Source of the DNA: Eublepharis macularius
Taxonomy: Eukaryota; Chordata; Lepidosauria; Squamata; Eublepharidae
NCBI RefSeq assembly: GCF_028583425.1
Contig: NC_072790.1
Coordinates: 65,000,052-65,064,051 of the forward strand
Direction: 5' to 3'
DNA length: 64,000 nt
Shown piece after piece: positions 22,501 through 29,449 of the stretch (the stretch's first letter is position 1; each line of letters opens with the position of its first letter). The notes beneath the pieces were generated by a model, which was not told where the DNA came from, did not search any database, and was given only the letters and a program-made list of their open reading frames with translations. Position numbers and translations under genes: made by a program.

Positions 22501-22723
22501 TACTTTTGCACTTATAAAAGCACTAAGCAAAAAAGAAACAAGACATTGTGCTCCTGTTAAATACATACTGAATTTGTCTTTCCAGAAAATCAACTCCAAT
22601 AGTTTTCTTGTAGTCTTTTGTAAAAATCCCTTTGCAGTATCTCTGGATCATACTGGACTTCCCAACAGCTCCATTTCCTACCACCACCACTTTAATGGCC
22701 ACTTCCATATCTTCTTCCAACAT
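7371..22723 (-). CDS. RAB23: RAB23, Rab-family small GTPase (complete coding region, six coding exons)
   Basis: RAB23 is a membrane-anchored Rab GTPase that restrains Hedgehog signalling and works in ciliary and endosomal trafficking (family knowledge). Joining exons 22569-22723, 22021-22106, 12400-12556, 10747-10829, 8712-8804 and 7371-7510 gives 714 nt, that is 237 residues plus stop, the same length as human RAB23. Every junction is GT-AG and phases match. Visible motifs: P-loop GNGAVGKS at residues 16-23, switch I TIGVDF at 41-46, switch II DTAGQ at 64-68 with Gln68, NKID at 121-124, TSVK at 150-153, and a C-terminal CaaX box CSIL at 234-237. The start [11 protein letters not shown] matches orthologues; an in-frame Met lies five codons upstream. 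Near identity with mammalian RAB23 through the G domain makes this assignment very firm. The Lys-rich tail before the CaaX box fits membrane attachment. Head to head with PRIM2. Confidence 0.97.
7664..7803. mobile_element. CpG-rich foldback (hairpin) MITE
   Basis: A long inverted repeat: gggccgattccagacggccc on the left pairs with its exact complement on the right, and pairing continues almost to the centre around 'cgcgatatttcgcg'. The left arm holds one short extra copy of a 'tgcgtcg' motif. Trinucleotide ctg sits just outside both ends if the element starts at ggccgatt, which would suit a 3-bp target duplication (PIF/Harbinger type), but this is weak. It lies in RAB23 intron 6 and has many intact CpGs. 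Confidence 0.8.
8712..8804 (-). CDS. RAB23: RAB23 exon 6 (C-terminal helix)
   Basis: 93 nt after a TATATTTCAG acceptor, ending AAAATTG|GTGCGT. It encodes [16 protein letters not shown] followed by the less conserved [16 protein letters not shown]. The segment after KQQ (human IAEDPELTHS) differs most from mammals, as expected for the hypervariable linker of a Rab protein. Confidence 0.94.
9797..9965. repeat. Degenerate inverted repeat, probable old foldback element
   Basis: 'gaagctctgtggggacccc' plus 'aatttggat' on the left is mirrored by 'gatccaaatcaggtcc' and 'tgtagagcttc' on the right, separated by about 110 bp with C and G runs. In RAB23 intron 5. Confidence 0.45.
10100..10390 (+). mobile_element. 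Possible LINE 3' untranslated remnant
   Basis: T-rich stretch with 'gttttaatgttttcatatg'-like phrases and an A-rich end, resembling other LINE tails here but without the diagnostic 'ccctgagcc' block. Weak call. The rest of RAB23 intron 5 (8805-9790) shows nothing recognisable. Confidence 0.25.
10747..10829 (-). CDS. RAB23: RAB23 exon 5 (TSVK motif)
   Basis: 83 nt after TTTTAAACAG, ending CAGAAG|GTAAGA. It encodes [20 protein letters not shown] and on to KEDLNVTE, containing the base-binding TSVK segment (residues 150-153). Orthologues read NVNEV where this copy reads NVTEV. Confidence 0.95.
10964..11200 (+). mobile_element. tRNA-derived SINE, plus strand
   Basis: Head 'ggagtaatgtggttagaatg' (box A-like), 'cgttcaagtccacactctc' (box B-like), body 'gggtgatcttggaccagtca' and 'ctcacaggattattgttgta', tail 'aggtataaatatctaaataa'. 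In RAB23 intron 4, antisense to the gene. Confidence 0.8.
11836..11962 (+). mobile_element. 3' half of a tRNA-derived SINE
   Basis: Begins within 'actacaaggttgttgtgagg' and runs through 'ataaaatgaaggataggag' to 'gcaggatataaatgaagtaa' and an ATAAAT tail, matching the 3' half of the copy at 10964-11200. No tRNA-like head. Confidence 0.65.
12105..12290 (-). mobile_element. LINE/SINE 3'-end-like repeat, minus strand
   Basis: Reads on the plus strand 'ttatggtccgcctttctcac', 'cgagacacaaggtggattac'; on the minus strand this is a typical tail ending in an A-rich run. Related minus-strand copies lie at 29755-29870 and 39575-39700. Confidence 0.5.
12400..12556 (-). CDS. RAB23: RAB23 exon 4 (NKID motif)
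   Basis: 157 nt after a TTTTTTTTAG acceptor, ending at AAGAA|GTAAGTGT. It encodes [20 protein letters not shown] through [12 protein letters not shown], including the guanine-specificity motif NKID (residues 121-124). The 9.5-kb intron between this exon and exon 3 is the one that carries the DIRS element at 14268-20368. Confidence 0.96.
12613..13001. mobile_element. hAT non-autonomous element, CAGGGGTCCCCA ends
   Basis: Left end caggggtccccaacc and right end gctggggacccctg are inverted copies. Exact 8-bp direct repeats aactacat flank it (12605-12612, 13002-13009). No transposase ORF. A second copy of the same family is at 54724-55124. In RAB23 intron 3. Confidence 0.93.
13105..13250 (+). repeat. 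Interspersed repeat interrupted by a Penelope fragment
   Basis: 'ataactgcaatcctatg' and 'caatcctatgcacacttacc' are two sides of one 'gcaatcctatgcacac' repeat copy, split by the 64-bp insertion at 13130-13193. Confidence 0.6.
13130..13193 (-). mobile_element. Very short Penelope-like element 3' fragment
   Basis: 'cagaggagttagccgtgtta' and 'gtctgtagtagcaaaat' are the complement of the last bases of the Penelope tail at 28080-28130 ('ttttgctactacagactaac', 'acggctaactcctctg'). It is bounded by a 10-bp direct repeat caatcctatg (13120-13129 and 13194-13203), as expected for target-primed insertion with extreme 5' truncation. Confidence 0.82.
14268..14466 (+). repeat. DIRS left inverted terminal repeat
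   Basis: Starts ttcatcttcgttcttctgtg and runs to 'cttgccgccgcttg'. It matches the complement of 20144-20320 nearly base for base from 'cacacatggggactgcgcag' inward. Contains the E-box palindrome tcacgtga at 14407-14414. The first ~30 bp differ in detail from the right end, as is usual for DIRS-1-like elements. Confidence 0.9.
14640..16811 (+). CDS. DIRS gag-like ORF
   Basis: 723 codons, or 719 from the second Met at 14652 ([19 protein letters not shown]), which looks like the better start because the older DIRS copy shares that beginning. Near the N-terminus is a Cys/His-rich segment (CLQC, then CLGETH and CKIC, about residues 14-48). A long Ser/Pro/Arg-rich region with basic RSR and KKKKK runs follows (about 75-370), then a conserved helical region (about 390-660, with [20 protein letters not shown] and [18 protein letters not shown]) and a Gln/Tyr/Arg-rich C-terminus. 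Gag-like by position and by similarity to the corresponding part of the second DIRS copy. Confidence 0.85.
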   Translation: MPLKMASKALFKHCLQCHTKMAKTDGHELWLFCLGETHNVTACKICQGFTSKARQERKARLNSSLWQKVMSGGAPLPSSKAGPSPSAERHSRAGSVASARSGSKPRPPSTSASRAASPAQGPVRPPRSASSTRSDPRPASEPRILIPSPRSEPTAGSVPTKPKRSKPRSPSKARSASVPSSSSEPPKKKKKTKHHRSPRPAPQEEVIVLPHTPSPHLGSPEPEDISVQVPDPMAFETVPAEFSSGPEPSPHRRSRPSLALRSPRLEPSPSPRRSRPSPVRPSPPLVGRERHGSGDSVRSVRSTASRHRQASYLPSPYRCQWEGAPAGFSVSEPRPSTSRSAWAPPPLQVPESQLGSDEEDVESFGGYQSESWSEPSPAEELVPSADSPFEDLRIYADQMARMAKALEMDISSALPQTKDKLLKRIYGDNPAYVGFPMLEGIEEIVEKVWQVPCDQPPTSKRIEQLYKIKQGTWPALVKHPPPSSLVTEEFNPRRSGHSSVPADKEGKKLDAMGRRQYIVASLGLRIANYQTIMAGYQLYLWEKLASYTRDLPPEQKAVVSLLQTEAVRLSKQQMNAGSHAADTAARGMASAVVLRRHSWLRSTALSQEVRSRVESMPFEGDSLFSKSTDETLKKKKEDRQTARSLGLAPADKPSSRSRYAPRSGPYHYQGRYQQQRPGYHQYPAYQQRPYPPAQQQRRRRPFKPRQAQQPALQKEQQGAGRQY
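16986..18704 (+). CDS. DIRS reverse transcriptase / RNase H / methyltransferase-like ORF
   Basis: 572 codons. Reverse transcriptase motifs include [19 protein letters not shown] (residues 35-53), [10 protein letters not shown] (81-90), [12 protein letters not shown] (115-126) and the catalytic YLDDW (147-151). RNase H acidic residues appear at Asp314 (TTDAS), Glu346 (LELRA), Asp371 (QTDNT) and Asp422 (ARADALSR). The C-terminal part (about 440-560, with VIDVFATA and [12 protein letters not shown]) resembles the DAM-methyltransferase-like domain carried by DIRS polyproteins. The 3' end overlaps the recombinase frame. Confidence 0.93.
   Translation: MAELDAEIVSLLAKGAVEELPYDDSVKGFFSRFFLVPKKDGGLRPILDLRGLNAFLKVTKFKMVTLAAVIALLKQGDWFAVLDLKDAYFHVGIRKEHRKYLSFVYRQRVFRYKVLPFGLSTAPRVFTKCVAPVVSFLREEGCTIFPYLDDWLIVADSESRLVQDIGLVLSTCQRLGLLVNLEKSKLVPNCKVSYIGALLDSVEGKALLPLERARSLRGLVSMFKRNRFQSVRAIQCLLGHMAAATSVVPFARLRMRPLQNWFVRRYDALLHPPSLKFSIPRVILSSLDWWLSDDNLFRGTPFGYQHHDITVTTDASLMGWGAYCGDVAVQDVWSDREKTLHINVLELRAIRFALVSLTALLRNRHVLVQTDNTTAMYYVNQQGGTVSMALCREATLTWQWAIKNGVSLRAIHVAGSDNARADALSRVPLLEHEWELNVEYVGPIFQMWGHPVIDVFATAATTKAHTFCSRAGSDPLSIGDAFQFTWTQGLHYMFPPFPLIPRVLCKIEEDGTDCILVAPFWPRQVWFPKLLRMSKRTYVSLPPRQDLLLNGSLVHHDPKQLHLTAWRIVPPR
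18155..19720 (+). CDS. DIRS tyrosine recombinase ORF
   Basis: 521 codons, of which the first ~180 overlap the RNase H/methyltransferase-like frame; the recognisable recombinase begins near [20 protein letters not shown]. Catalytic residues of tyrosine recombinases are visible: Arg in SARRVSEL (about 333), His463 and Arg466 in HSTRS, and the nucleophile Tyr499 in FVRHYAVD. It would join the circular DNA copy to the genome in place of an integrase. Overlap with the upstream ORF is usual for DIRS elements. Confidence 0.93.
   Translation: MPGSHTHLAVGYQERRVAPCYTRGWVRQCPGRCPQQGPFTGTRVGTERRVRWADLPDVGSSSDRCVRHCGDHQGPHVLFQGRERPPLYWGCLPVYVDAGLALHVSSVPLDSQGPVQDRGGRDGLHPSGPLLATAGLVPEAPADVQTDVCESASSARPSPKREPSPPRSQAAAPNGLADRSSPIGFTDEVQRVLLNARRPSTRRAYAAKWRRFELWALARGVVPDSSPLGVVFEYLCHLRGMGLKVSSLKVHLAAISAAHTRIEGATVFSHPQSRQFLKGMYNLYPPVSAPVPRWSLSLVLSHLMLPPFEPMATCPLDMLSYKVAFLVAVTSARRVSELSALRSDPPFLVFHPNKVVLRPCLEFLSKVVSAFHLSQDISLPAFFPQPSSKGEKALHTLDLKRALAYYLDRTKGFRSSPHLFVCFGAKDKGNRASSQTLSRWIVTAIGKAYSLAGVACPLHVRAHSTRSQASSSALLRGVPLVNICKAATWSSADTFVRHYAVDVNAEQDVSVAKAVLHSLFS
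19951..20042 (+). repeat. DIRS internal complementary region (circle junction template)
   Basis: Its first part (catgtgtggaggcacagaag, then aacgaagatga) is the complement of the extreme left end, and its second part (aaacagggttaacatacctg, then taacttatgttcatcgag) is the complement of the extreme right end, joined directly. This is the arrangement that lets DIRS elements complete both ends from a circular intermediate. Confidence 0.9.
20144..20368 (-). repeat. DIRS right inverted terminal repeat
   Basis: Complement of the left repeat ('caagcggcggcaag' through 'ctgcgcagtccccatgtgtg') plus a longer outer end 'cacagaagaactcgatgaac', 'ataagttacaggtatgttaa', ending ccctgtt. Carries the same tcacgtga E-box at 20195-20202. 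Confidence 0.9.
20372..22020. other. RAB23 intron 3, proximal part, no feature seen
   Basis: AT-rich unique-looking sequence between the DIRS element and exon 3. I see no repeat family or exon in it. RAB23 intron 2 (22107-22568) is likewise featureless. Confidence 0.5.
22021..22106 (-). CDS. RAB23: RAB23 exon 3 (switch II)
   Basis: 86 nt bounded by ATTTTAG acceptor and GAG|GTAAGTA donor. It encodes [19 protein letters not shown] onward to KAYYRG and holds the DTAGQ motif with the Gln68 that is needed for GTP hydrolysis in Rab proteins. The human protein has Asn where this one has His in the 'QVHDED' turn. Ends in phase 1, which the next exon completes as Gly. Confidence 0.96.
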
Positions 22724-22787
22724 CTTTGTGAGTGTCAAAAGGCTGCAATTATTTCAAAATCTTATCGTAGATCTTTAAGATTGGTAA
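22569..22787 (-). CDS. RAB23: RAB23 exon 2: end of 5' UTR plus first coding exon
   Basis: The minus strand has a polypyrimidine tract and CAG acceptor just above 22787, then 64 nt of 5' UTR, then the ATG at 22723. The 155 coding nt encode residues 1-51 ([11 protein letters not shown] to DFLERQI) including the P-loop, and end in phase 2 at a GTATGT donor (22568 downward). A second weaker acceptor (TTGCAG) near 22743 would shorten the UTR without changing the protein. Confidence 0.95.
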
Positions 22788-24340
22788 CTGAAAGGCAGAA
22801 CAAAAATAAATAATGAGTTTGTGATCAAGGCAATGGACAAGGAAATTTTATTTCAATGCCCAATTCCGCCACAAAATTCCTACATGACACCTGAGATTCC
22901 ACCCCAACTAAATGTATTTTTGTATCTTCATTCCAGACCTTAAGATTCTTAAGCTGAATACAATGTACCCCCCCTGCACTGGCTCTAGAACTTTCGCTAT
23001 TTCTTTGATGTATGTTTTCAACTGTAAGGTCCCCAAAGAAGCTTCTAAAATATTATATTAACATCTCCTCCTCCCTTTTATTCCAGTATCTAAACCACCA
23101 TGGTGGGTACAAAATGACATTCTTCATGGATGCTGTACACACTTCAGCCCCTTTCTCTTAGGAACAGAAATCTTGTAGCGTCATTGAAGCCAAGCAGAAA
23201 GAAGACAAGTGCTGCTCTTACTCACATGTAATCCTATAATATTTGATAGAATTCTAATACTCCCCCCTCCCCTTGGACTGAAAGGGTCCAGAGCAACTTG
23301 CAATATGGCTACTGTGCCAAAACAAGTACGAAAAACCCTTCTGTCTATAAAGATTACTTGAACAACATTCAAATTCAACATTCAATATTGTAGTTTAGCA
23401 ATATAGTTTAAGATTGGACATTAAAAATCACTAGGGTGTTTGTTTGTTTGCTTTACAGGTAAGCTGAACAGGAATCATCATGCCATCACAACTGAAACAT
23501 GTAACAACAAACATGCAAGGCCCACAAGTCATCCCAAAATCATGACATCTCTAAACTTCAGGGCTAGATGAGCAGTCTGGACAACTGAGCCGTAACTCTA
23601 AACAGTATAGTGTTAATGCACAGTTGCCCTGATTGCTGTTTATCTAGCTATGAACCTGAGCAGTACAGTGCTGGGTGGAAACATTCTACCCTCCTGCTCC
23701 TTGAGCTGGAGCAGGAGATGGGGGAAGGAGGAGAGAAAATAATCTGAATAAATTCTTCATGGCATGCATCCTTAATTTTAGCTTTACTCTTTCTCCATTA
23801 CATGGCACTGTAAACCTTTTAAGAGCTCTGCTCCCTTTGCAGTTTAAAGGGGGACTTGCAATTAATTAGGCAATGTTTCCTTTTCCATCCTAACATGTCT
23901 TCCTGCCTGGGCTCTTTTAGCTTCAAAGTGGTCATGGCCCTCAGGAGTTTACAGCATTTTGGTTTGAGGTGGGGGGAGGGAGGAGAGAAGAGAGTCTAGA
24001 CTGGAGATCACCTGCCTCGGTGCACATCCCCCAACATTTGCCATCTAGAATATTATACGACGATGTTAAGCATGCCAATTTTCCCTGACTGGTTTTTCTC
24101 TTTCTTTTTAATTCTGAGTTTCCTGTAGAGCAATGAGCACAGCCAGCCTCTGCTATTCTTTGGGTTTCTCTCTTTAAATTACAGAATAAAAGTTTGTTTT
24201 TACATACCTGAGTCCCGTCCCCCGCCCCCATCCCAAAGTCTGCAATAACTTTTACCTTATCTATGGGTCACTCCAATTTTGTGTTCTACTGATAGGCACA
24301 AGACTATCAAGTTCACCATGAAAAGGAATTATGACAGCAC
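22788..24340. other. RAB23 intron 1, distal part, no feature seen
   Basis: Unique-looking sequence upstream of exon 2 with short homopolymer runs. No exon, SINE or transposon ends recognised. Confidence 0.45.
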
Positions 24341-24503
24341 AGATATACAATATTTACTCAAATGCAAGGGTGGTTTTTTTTCACAGGTATGCCATCAAAA
24401 AAGACATTATATTTGCATACAAGTTACAGTTATGGCCAATAATTTTTTGTACATATACCATTTTTAAGGGGGGGGGTAGTCTTCCTTTTGAGTAAATATG
24501 GTA
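24341..24503. mobile_element. Possible ancient MITE with 'atatttactcaaa' ends
   Basis: 'caatatttactcaaatgcaa' on the left is mirrored by 'ccttttgagtaaatatgg' on the right, about 160 bp apart, with a G-run inside the right end. No clear target duplication. Confidence 0.45.
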
Positions 24504-25924
24504 CATAACCTTTGTGTACTGGGTTCTGTCTAAAAAATACCACCATATAATATTTATAGAGCATAAATGGAATGTTCAAAGTACTTGGCGTACATGATCT
24601 AAATAAGACAGGTCAACAGGACTGCAGATGCAGGAGACAGAGAGAACAGAACTAGACTAAGGCTAAACCCATAGCTGAAAAACAGCTGGAGACTTCCTGC
24701 CTCACAACTGACACAGGAAGCAGATACCCAGAGCTGCTCTAGTATATCAGTTCCAGAATCAGGATTATAATCCCTCTTTATGGTTTAAAAACGGGAGCTA
24801 TGGAACACACAACTAGTACGTCTTAATTTTTTTAAAAATATAACACTGCCCCAAGATATAGAAAAATATAAACGCCCACTATCAAGGAAATTAATGTATG
24901 TATTATTATAAACACTAGGTGAGATAAATAAAGGTAATTTAATGACTTTATAAACTCGTTCTACAGAAATAAAAAGACAACCAATATCCAATTTCCACAG
25001 CCTAAAGTCAACTGAAAAGCAGAGTTTGTTTTACCCACATGAATCAGTTGAAGTCAATGGGTTTAGAAGTGTGTGATTTGGTTTAGGCCTGCACTGTACA
25101 TCTTTAAAACAATCTGGCCTAACATCATTAGGGTACAAGCTTCTATCTGTAGAGCATAAGAGTGAGACATGGCTTGTCCCCCTCTCCCGAGGACTCAGGT
25201 TACAGTGTAAGCTCTGGAGGCAGGGGCTATAATCTATCAGCAAAAGTACATCTCAAACCCCTAAGCTTCTGGGAGAATGAGAGTCAATTACACCGATTTC
25301 TAAATTTTTATAGCTCACTGCTCACAACAGGCTGCATCCATCAGGTACAATCAATACTCAAACTCTGTGAACCACTAAAAAAAATTAGAAGTTAGACTTT
25401 TCAGTTAACAGGTGATATAAAGAATTTGTAACAAAAGTTTTGTTTTTTAACTTGTGCCATGTATACATTTTTTAAAATGTAGTACAGAAAATATTCATTT
25501 GCAAAATTATTTGAAAACACAGGAATATTTTAAAAAAACTGTCGCCATCTACTGTTGCAATTTAAAGTCTCTGCAGTAATACATAATTTACGGTTGCACA
25601 TTATCTCATTCCAGGACTCTGCATGCTATCCATAGCTGTGATTTTTTTCCCAGGCTCGCTCCAATTTACAAAACCCCTTTTCCAACGATACACCCAGATG
25701 TCAGTGCTGCTCTTCTCTCAGAGGATTCAACCTCATTCCATTCAGTACAATCTGTTCTCTTTTCCTTCCCCACCCAGTTCATTCTTTCCAATATCAATTT
25801 AACCCCATACATCCAGTGTCCCTCCCCTCAGCCCAAGAAAACAGTTCAGGTCCTTCCTACATCACACATTTTAGTTGCCTTGGGAAACAGGCTCCCATGC
25901 CAATATTAATTGACCAAGGTATCC

Positions 25925-25990
25925 GATAACTCTCGAAAGCTCATATCCTGGAAATCTAATTGGTCTTTACAATGCTACTGAACCAGAATC
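25925..25990 (+). mobile_element. Old Penelope-like tail fragment
   Basis: 'aactctcgaaagctcatatc', 'aatctaattggtctttacaa' and 'tgctactg' follow, in order, the phrases of the Penelope tail at 28030-28100. Diverged. The remainder of 24510-26930 shows nothing else I can name. Confidence 0.55.
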
Positions 25991-27055
25991 TTACTCTTGA
26001 CCTAGGTTAGTGGTTCTTAGGGTAAGACATAGTCAAGCTCTTTAAGTGAATACAAAACACTAAAATCACAACAATCGAGGTTAAGTAGTGACAAATCCGC
26101 ATGTCATATAGGCCCCTCTAGGGAAACCGATACAGATTTGCAACATGCACTACACCTTTGTGTTAAGTCTCTATCCTACCAACAGGAATGTGCAGAGCTG
26201 GCGTGGTAGCATTCTGTGCAACATGGATACACGCAGTAAATTGAGCTACTTATTACACCCATTGCATAGATCAGCTATCATGAGCAGGATACAGAAAATA
26301 GAAATGCACTTACTTCCCAGCCTTAGGGCACTTCCCCACATTAGGATTTTGCAAATATTTGCAGTGATGATCCAGGTGCTAAGAGTTGCTAGACCAAGCA
26401 GACTGTAAAAGATAATAACCATGGGTGAGAACTCTAAATAAGCATGCATGACTGAACCTCTGCACTTTTTGGTAACACTTCCTGGATACTTTTTCCACAG
26501 TGCTATTCACCTACTATATTTGTATTATTAACAGGCACCACTATATTGCCATATAAAAATACAACAGATGAATGGTTAGAATCAGACACCATTTTGTACA
26601 TACCATTCTATTCGCACTGTAACGTGACAGCAACCTTTTCCTGCCAGCTTACAGTTAGCCAGCCAGATATGTACCAACATCTTAAAGGAAGGCATCCTTC
26701 CAAGCCATAGGTACTCACAGGGGAACAAACACAACATCTTGACAAACATCTCTGAAGGGCTTCTTCAGCCATGTAACATACCTTCAGTTGTCCTAGCCAA
26801 AACTTATGAAAGATCCCCAAAATAGTACGTACATCAGGGCCATAGCTGAAAACTAAGAACTCTGTCATGGCCATTATGAAAGCCATAACAGTACTCCTGA
26901 GTGCATACAGACTGCCTTCTCCCACCAGACAACTGCCGTAGCATAGTGGTTGGGCTACAAATCAGAACTGTGTCAGTTTGAGACCCACTACTGCCATGAA
27001 CTCAGCAGGTGGCCTAGGGTAAGCCACTCCTCTCAGCCCAGCTTCCAGCTGTATT

Positions 27056-27664
27056 GTGGGTATACAATACATCCAACGTATCATCAGTGAGCTACAACCC
27101 ATCCTGGAAAATGATACCTCTCTCTCAGAAGCCCTGGGTAGAAGACCTTTCCTTGCCTACAGACAGCCCCCCAACCTTAAACAACTTCTCACTTACAATC
27201 ATGAATCAGCTAGCAGAGTCACCAGTACAGGTACCAGGCCCTGCAACAGACCCAGATGCCAGCTCTGCCCTTATATCTACCCAGGGAATACAATTACAGG
27301 ACCCAATGGCATCAACTACACTGTCTCTGGCTCTTACAGCTGCTCATCCTCCAATCTGATATATGCCCTCATGTGCCAACATCCTTCTGCTCTGTACATT
27401 GGACAAACCAGCCAACCTCTACGCAAAAGAATAAATGGACACAAATCTGACATTAGAAATGGCAACGTCCAGAAACCAGTGGGAGAACACTTCAGTCTAT
27501 CAGGACATTCCATCAAAGACTTAAAGGTCACTGTAGTTCAACAGAAACCTTTCAAAAACAAAATCCAAAGGGAAGCTGCTGAATTGGAATTCATATGTAA
27601 ATTTGACTCTGTCAAGCTGGGACTGAATAGGGACTATGAATGGTTATCACATTATCACAGGTAA
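27056..27664 (+). CDS. Penelope GIY-YIG endonuclease ORF fragment
   Basis: 202 open codons. Contains a Cys-rich CNRPRCQLC segment (residues about 63-71) followed by the GIY-YIG-type core NLIYALM and ALYIGQTSQPLRKRINGHKS, then VGEHFSLSGH, a His-containing block typical of Penelope endonucleases. In complete elements this domain follows the reverse transcriptase and cuts the target DNA; here the RT part is missing, so no full protein can be made. Confidence 0.9.
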   Translation: MGIQYIQRIISELQPILENDTSLSEALGRRPFLAYRQPPNLKQLLTYNHESASRVTSTGTRPCNRPRCQLCPYIYPGNTITGPNGINYTVSGSYSCSSSNLIYALMCQHPSALYIGQTSQPLRKRINGHKSDIRNGNVQKPVGEHFSLSGHSIKDLKVTVVQQKPFKNKIQREAAELEFICKFDSVKLGLNRDYEWLSHYHR

Positions 27665-28130
27665 CTGATTTCCTTTACAGAGGCGGGGTCAGGGGGAGTC
27701 CAGTGGCACCTGGCATGGGCTTTCGAGGATCACAGTTCTCTTTGTCAGATGCATCTGGCGGGGAGAGCTGTGGTTCTCGAAGGCTTGTGCTGCAGTGGAA
27801 TTGGTTGGTCTTGGAGGTGCTGCTGGACTCTTTCTGATTTTGCTACTACAGACTAACACAGCTAACTCCTCTGAACCTTTACAGAAGCAAACTGATCTCC
27901 ATATCAGAAGGAGCTGTTTGCATCTGCATATCAGAAGGAGATGTTTGCATCTACCCCGCCCTCCCCTCCCCTCCTCTATATCTGACCAGTTTCTTTTGGC
28001 CCTCCATGCATCTGACGAAGAGAACTGTGATTCTCGAAAGCTTATGCTACAATAAAATTGGTTAGTCTTAAAGGTGCTACTGGACTCTTTTTGATTTTGC
28101 TACTACAGACTAACACGGCTAACTCCTCTG
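27056..28130 (+). mobile_element. Penelope-like element, 5'-truncated, with endonuclease ORF and two tail copies
   Basis: Carries the GIY-YIG endonuclease ORF (27056-27664) but no reverse transcriptase, so it is truncated at the 5' side. After the ORF come two related copies of the element's end (about 27745-27872 and 28008-28130), each with 'ctcgaa(a/g)gctt(a/g)tgct', 'ggttggtctt' or 'ggttagtctt', 'tttgctactacagactaaca' and 'ggctaactcctctg'. Repeated terminal parts (pseudo-LTRs) are known for Penelope elements. Confidence 0.85.
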
Positions 28131-28224
28131 GAACTAATAACACTGGTTTTGTTTATCCCTTTGAGTAGAGAACACTAATCTGTCTAGAAGAGAGGTACAT
28201 AAGTGCAAGTTATTATTATTACCA

Positions 28225-28390
28225 CCAATGTGTGTGTGTTATGTGCAGTCAAGTTACTTCGGACTTAATAGCAACCCTATGAATTAACAGCCTTGCTCAT
28301 ATCTTGCAAACTGGAGGCTGCGGCTTCCTTTACTGAGTCCTGCCATCTCATTTGGGGTCTTCCTGTTTTCCAGCTGCCTTCCACCTTTCC
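28225..28390 (-). mobile_element. Interspersed repeat, 'gtgcagtcaagtta...ccctatgaa' type
   Basis: 'tgtgcagtcaagttacttcg', 'gcaaccctatgaattaacag', 'tcttgcaaactggaggctgc' form a repeat I recognise from squamate genomes; its first phrase resembles the end of the 5S-derived SINE at 54270. Class not certain, orientation by analogy. Confidence 0.45.
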
Positions 28391-28669
28391 TTCCCCCAAG
28401 GAGTAACCACAAATACCTGAGACTGAAAAAAGCAATCCTAAAGAGGTCGTCTCATCATCCTACTCCAGGGCTTAGTCTCAGGAAACCGTTCTTAGGCTTG
28501 CACCGCAAGTCAGAGCTTCCAGGCCTTCGCCAGCGACTTCCGAGCAAGCTACGCTCTGTCCTTTAACAAATTAAGTTTTTGGCAAAGCCTTGGGGGAAAT
28601 CCCTAGTGTTTATTGGGGAGGGAAGAGCAGAGAAACCAGAGGACAACATCTTGCAATTCTCAGCCACGC

Positions 28670-29445
28670 ACAATATAGGCGGCGGCTTCGCTTCTCCTCT
28701 CCGCCGTGCAGGCGCGGCTGCCAGGCTGACCCCCCTCCCCTGCAACCTCGCCGCCACACGCACGCACGCACAGCCCCGCTCGTCCGCACAGGCCATCACC
28801 TCCACACCCCAGCAGACCCTCCCAACAGCCAGCCAAGCGGCGCCTCCCGATTGCAACCCGCTTCCCAGCCCAGCTACCCAGCAGCCCAACCTTGGCGGCG
28901 GCGGCGGCTCCCAAACAAGCGGCGCCCCTGGCCGGGTTACCGGCGCGCGCGACTGAGGGAGAGGCGCCTTCGCGGAGCCCGGCAGCCAGGAGAAGCGGAG
29001 CCGGCCCAACCCGGACGCACATCCCGGCTCGCCCCCACCTAGCTCTGGAGCATGCACACCCCCGGAAACGCCGTCAGGGCCGCGGCGGGACCCGCTGGGG
29101 AAGGAGAGCGGCGTCCCCGGGCTCGTCTCCGCTCCGCCTTCCTTGGAGACCTGGGCAAGAGAAGAAGGCAAGGCTGGCTTACCCCCGCCGGCACCCGCCC
29201 GCTACTGCGCTCCCTCTGGAGGAGCCTCGCTGGCCCTGGCAGGAGAGCGAAGGAGGCGGAGGGAGGGTTACAGCGAGACGCCGAGAAGCGCCGCGTGCGA
29301 TGAGCAACGCTTGGAGCAGCCGAGGAGGCGTACAGCCCAGCGAGGTCTGGTGGCGCTGAAATGATTCTCCACCCCGGGCTTAAAGGCGAAGAGCGCCGGG
29401 GAGGCTGCCAGCGCCGACCCGAGCGGGCTCGCTTAGCGTAGATGG
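28670..29445 (-). promoter_or_regulatory. CpG island, probable RAB23 promoter and exon 1
   Basis: GC-rich, CpG-dense stretch with no TATA box, in sharp contrast to the AT-rich surroundings, located upstream of RAB23 exon 2 where the non-coding first exon is expected. On the minus strand a strong donor GGGGG|GTAAGC (intron bases 29182-29178) would end an exon 1 at 29183 and splice to the acceptor at 22788. Transcription start not determinable from sequence. Confidence 0.75.
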
Positions 29446-29449
29446 CTAC

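Larger units (their letters stand above)
26935..28215 (+). mobile_element. tRNA-derived SINE split by a Penelope element
   Basis: The head (26935-27055: 'gtagcatagtggttgggcta', 'gtttgagacccactactgcc', 'tccagctgtattgtggg') and the tail (about 28130-28215: 'taataacactggttttgttt', 'agaagagaggtacataagtg', TTATTATTATT) are the two halves of one SINE; in intact copies 'attgtgggg' is followed directly by 'ataataacac'. The 1.07 kb between them is Penelope sequence. Confidence 0.75.
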
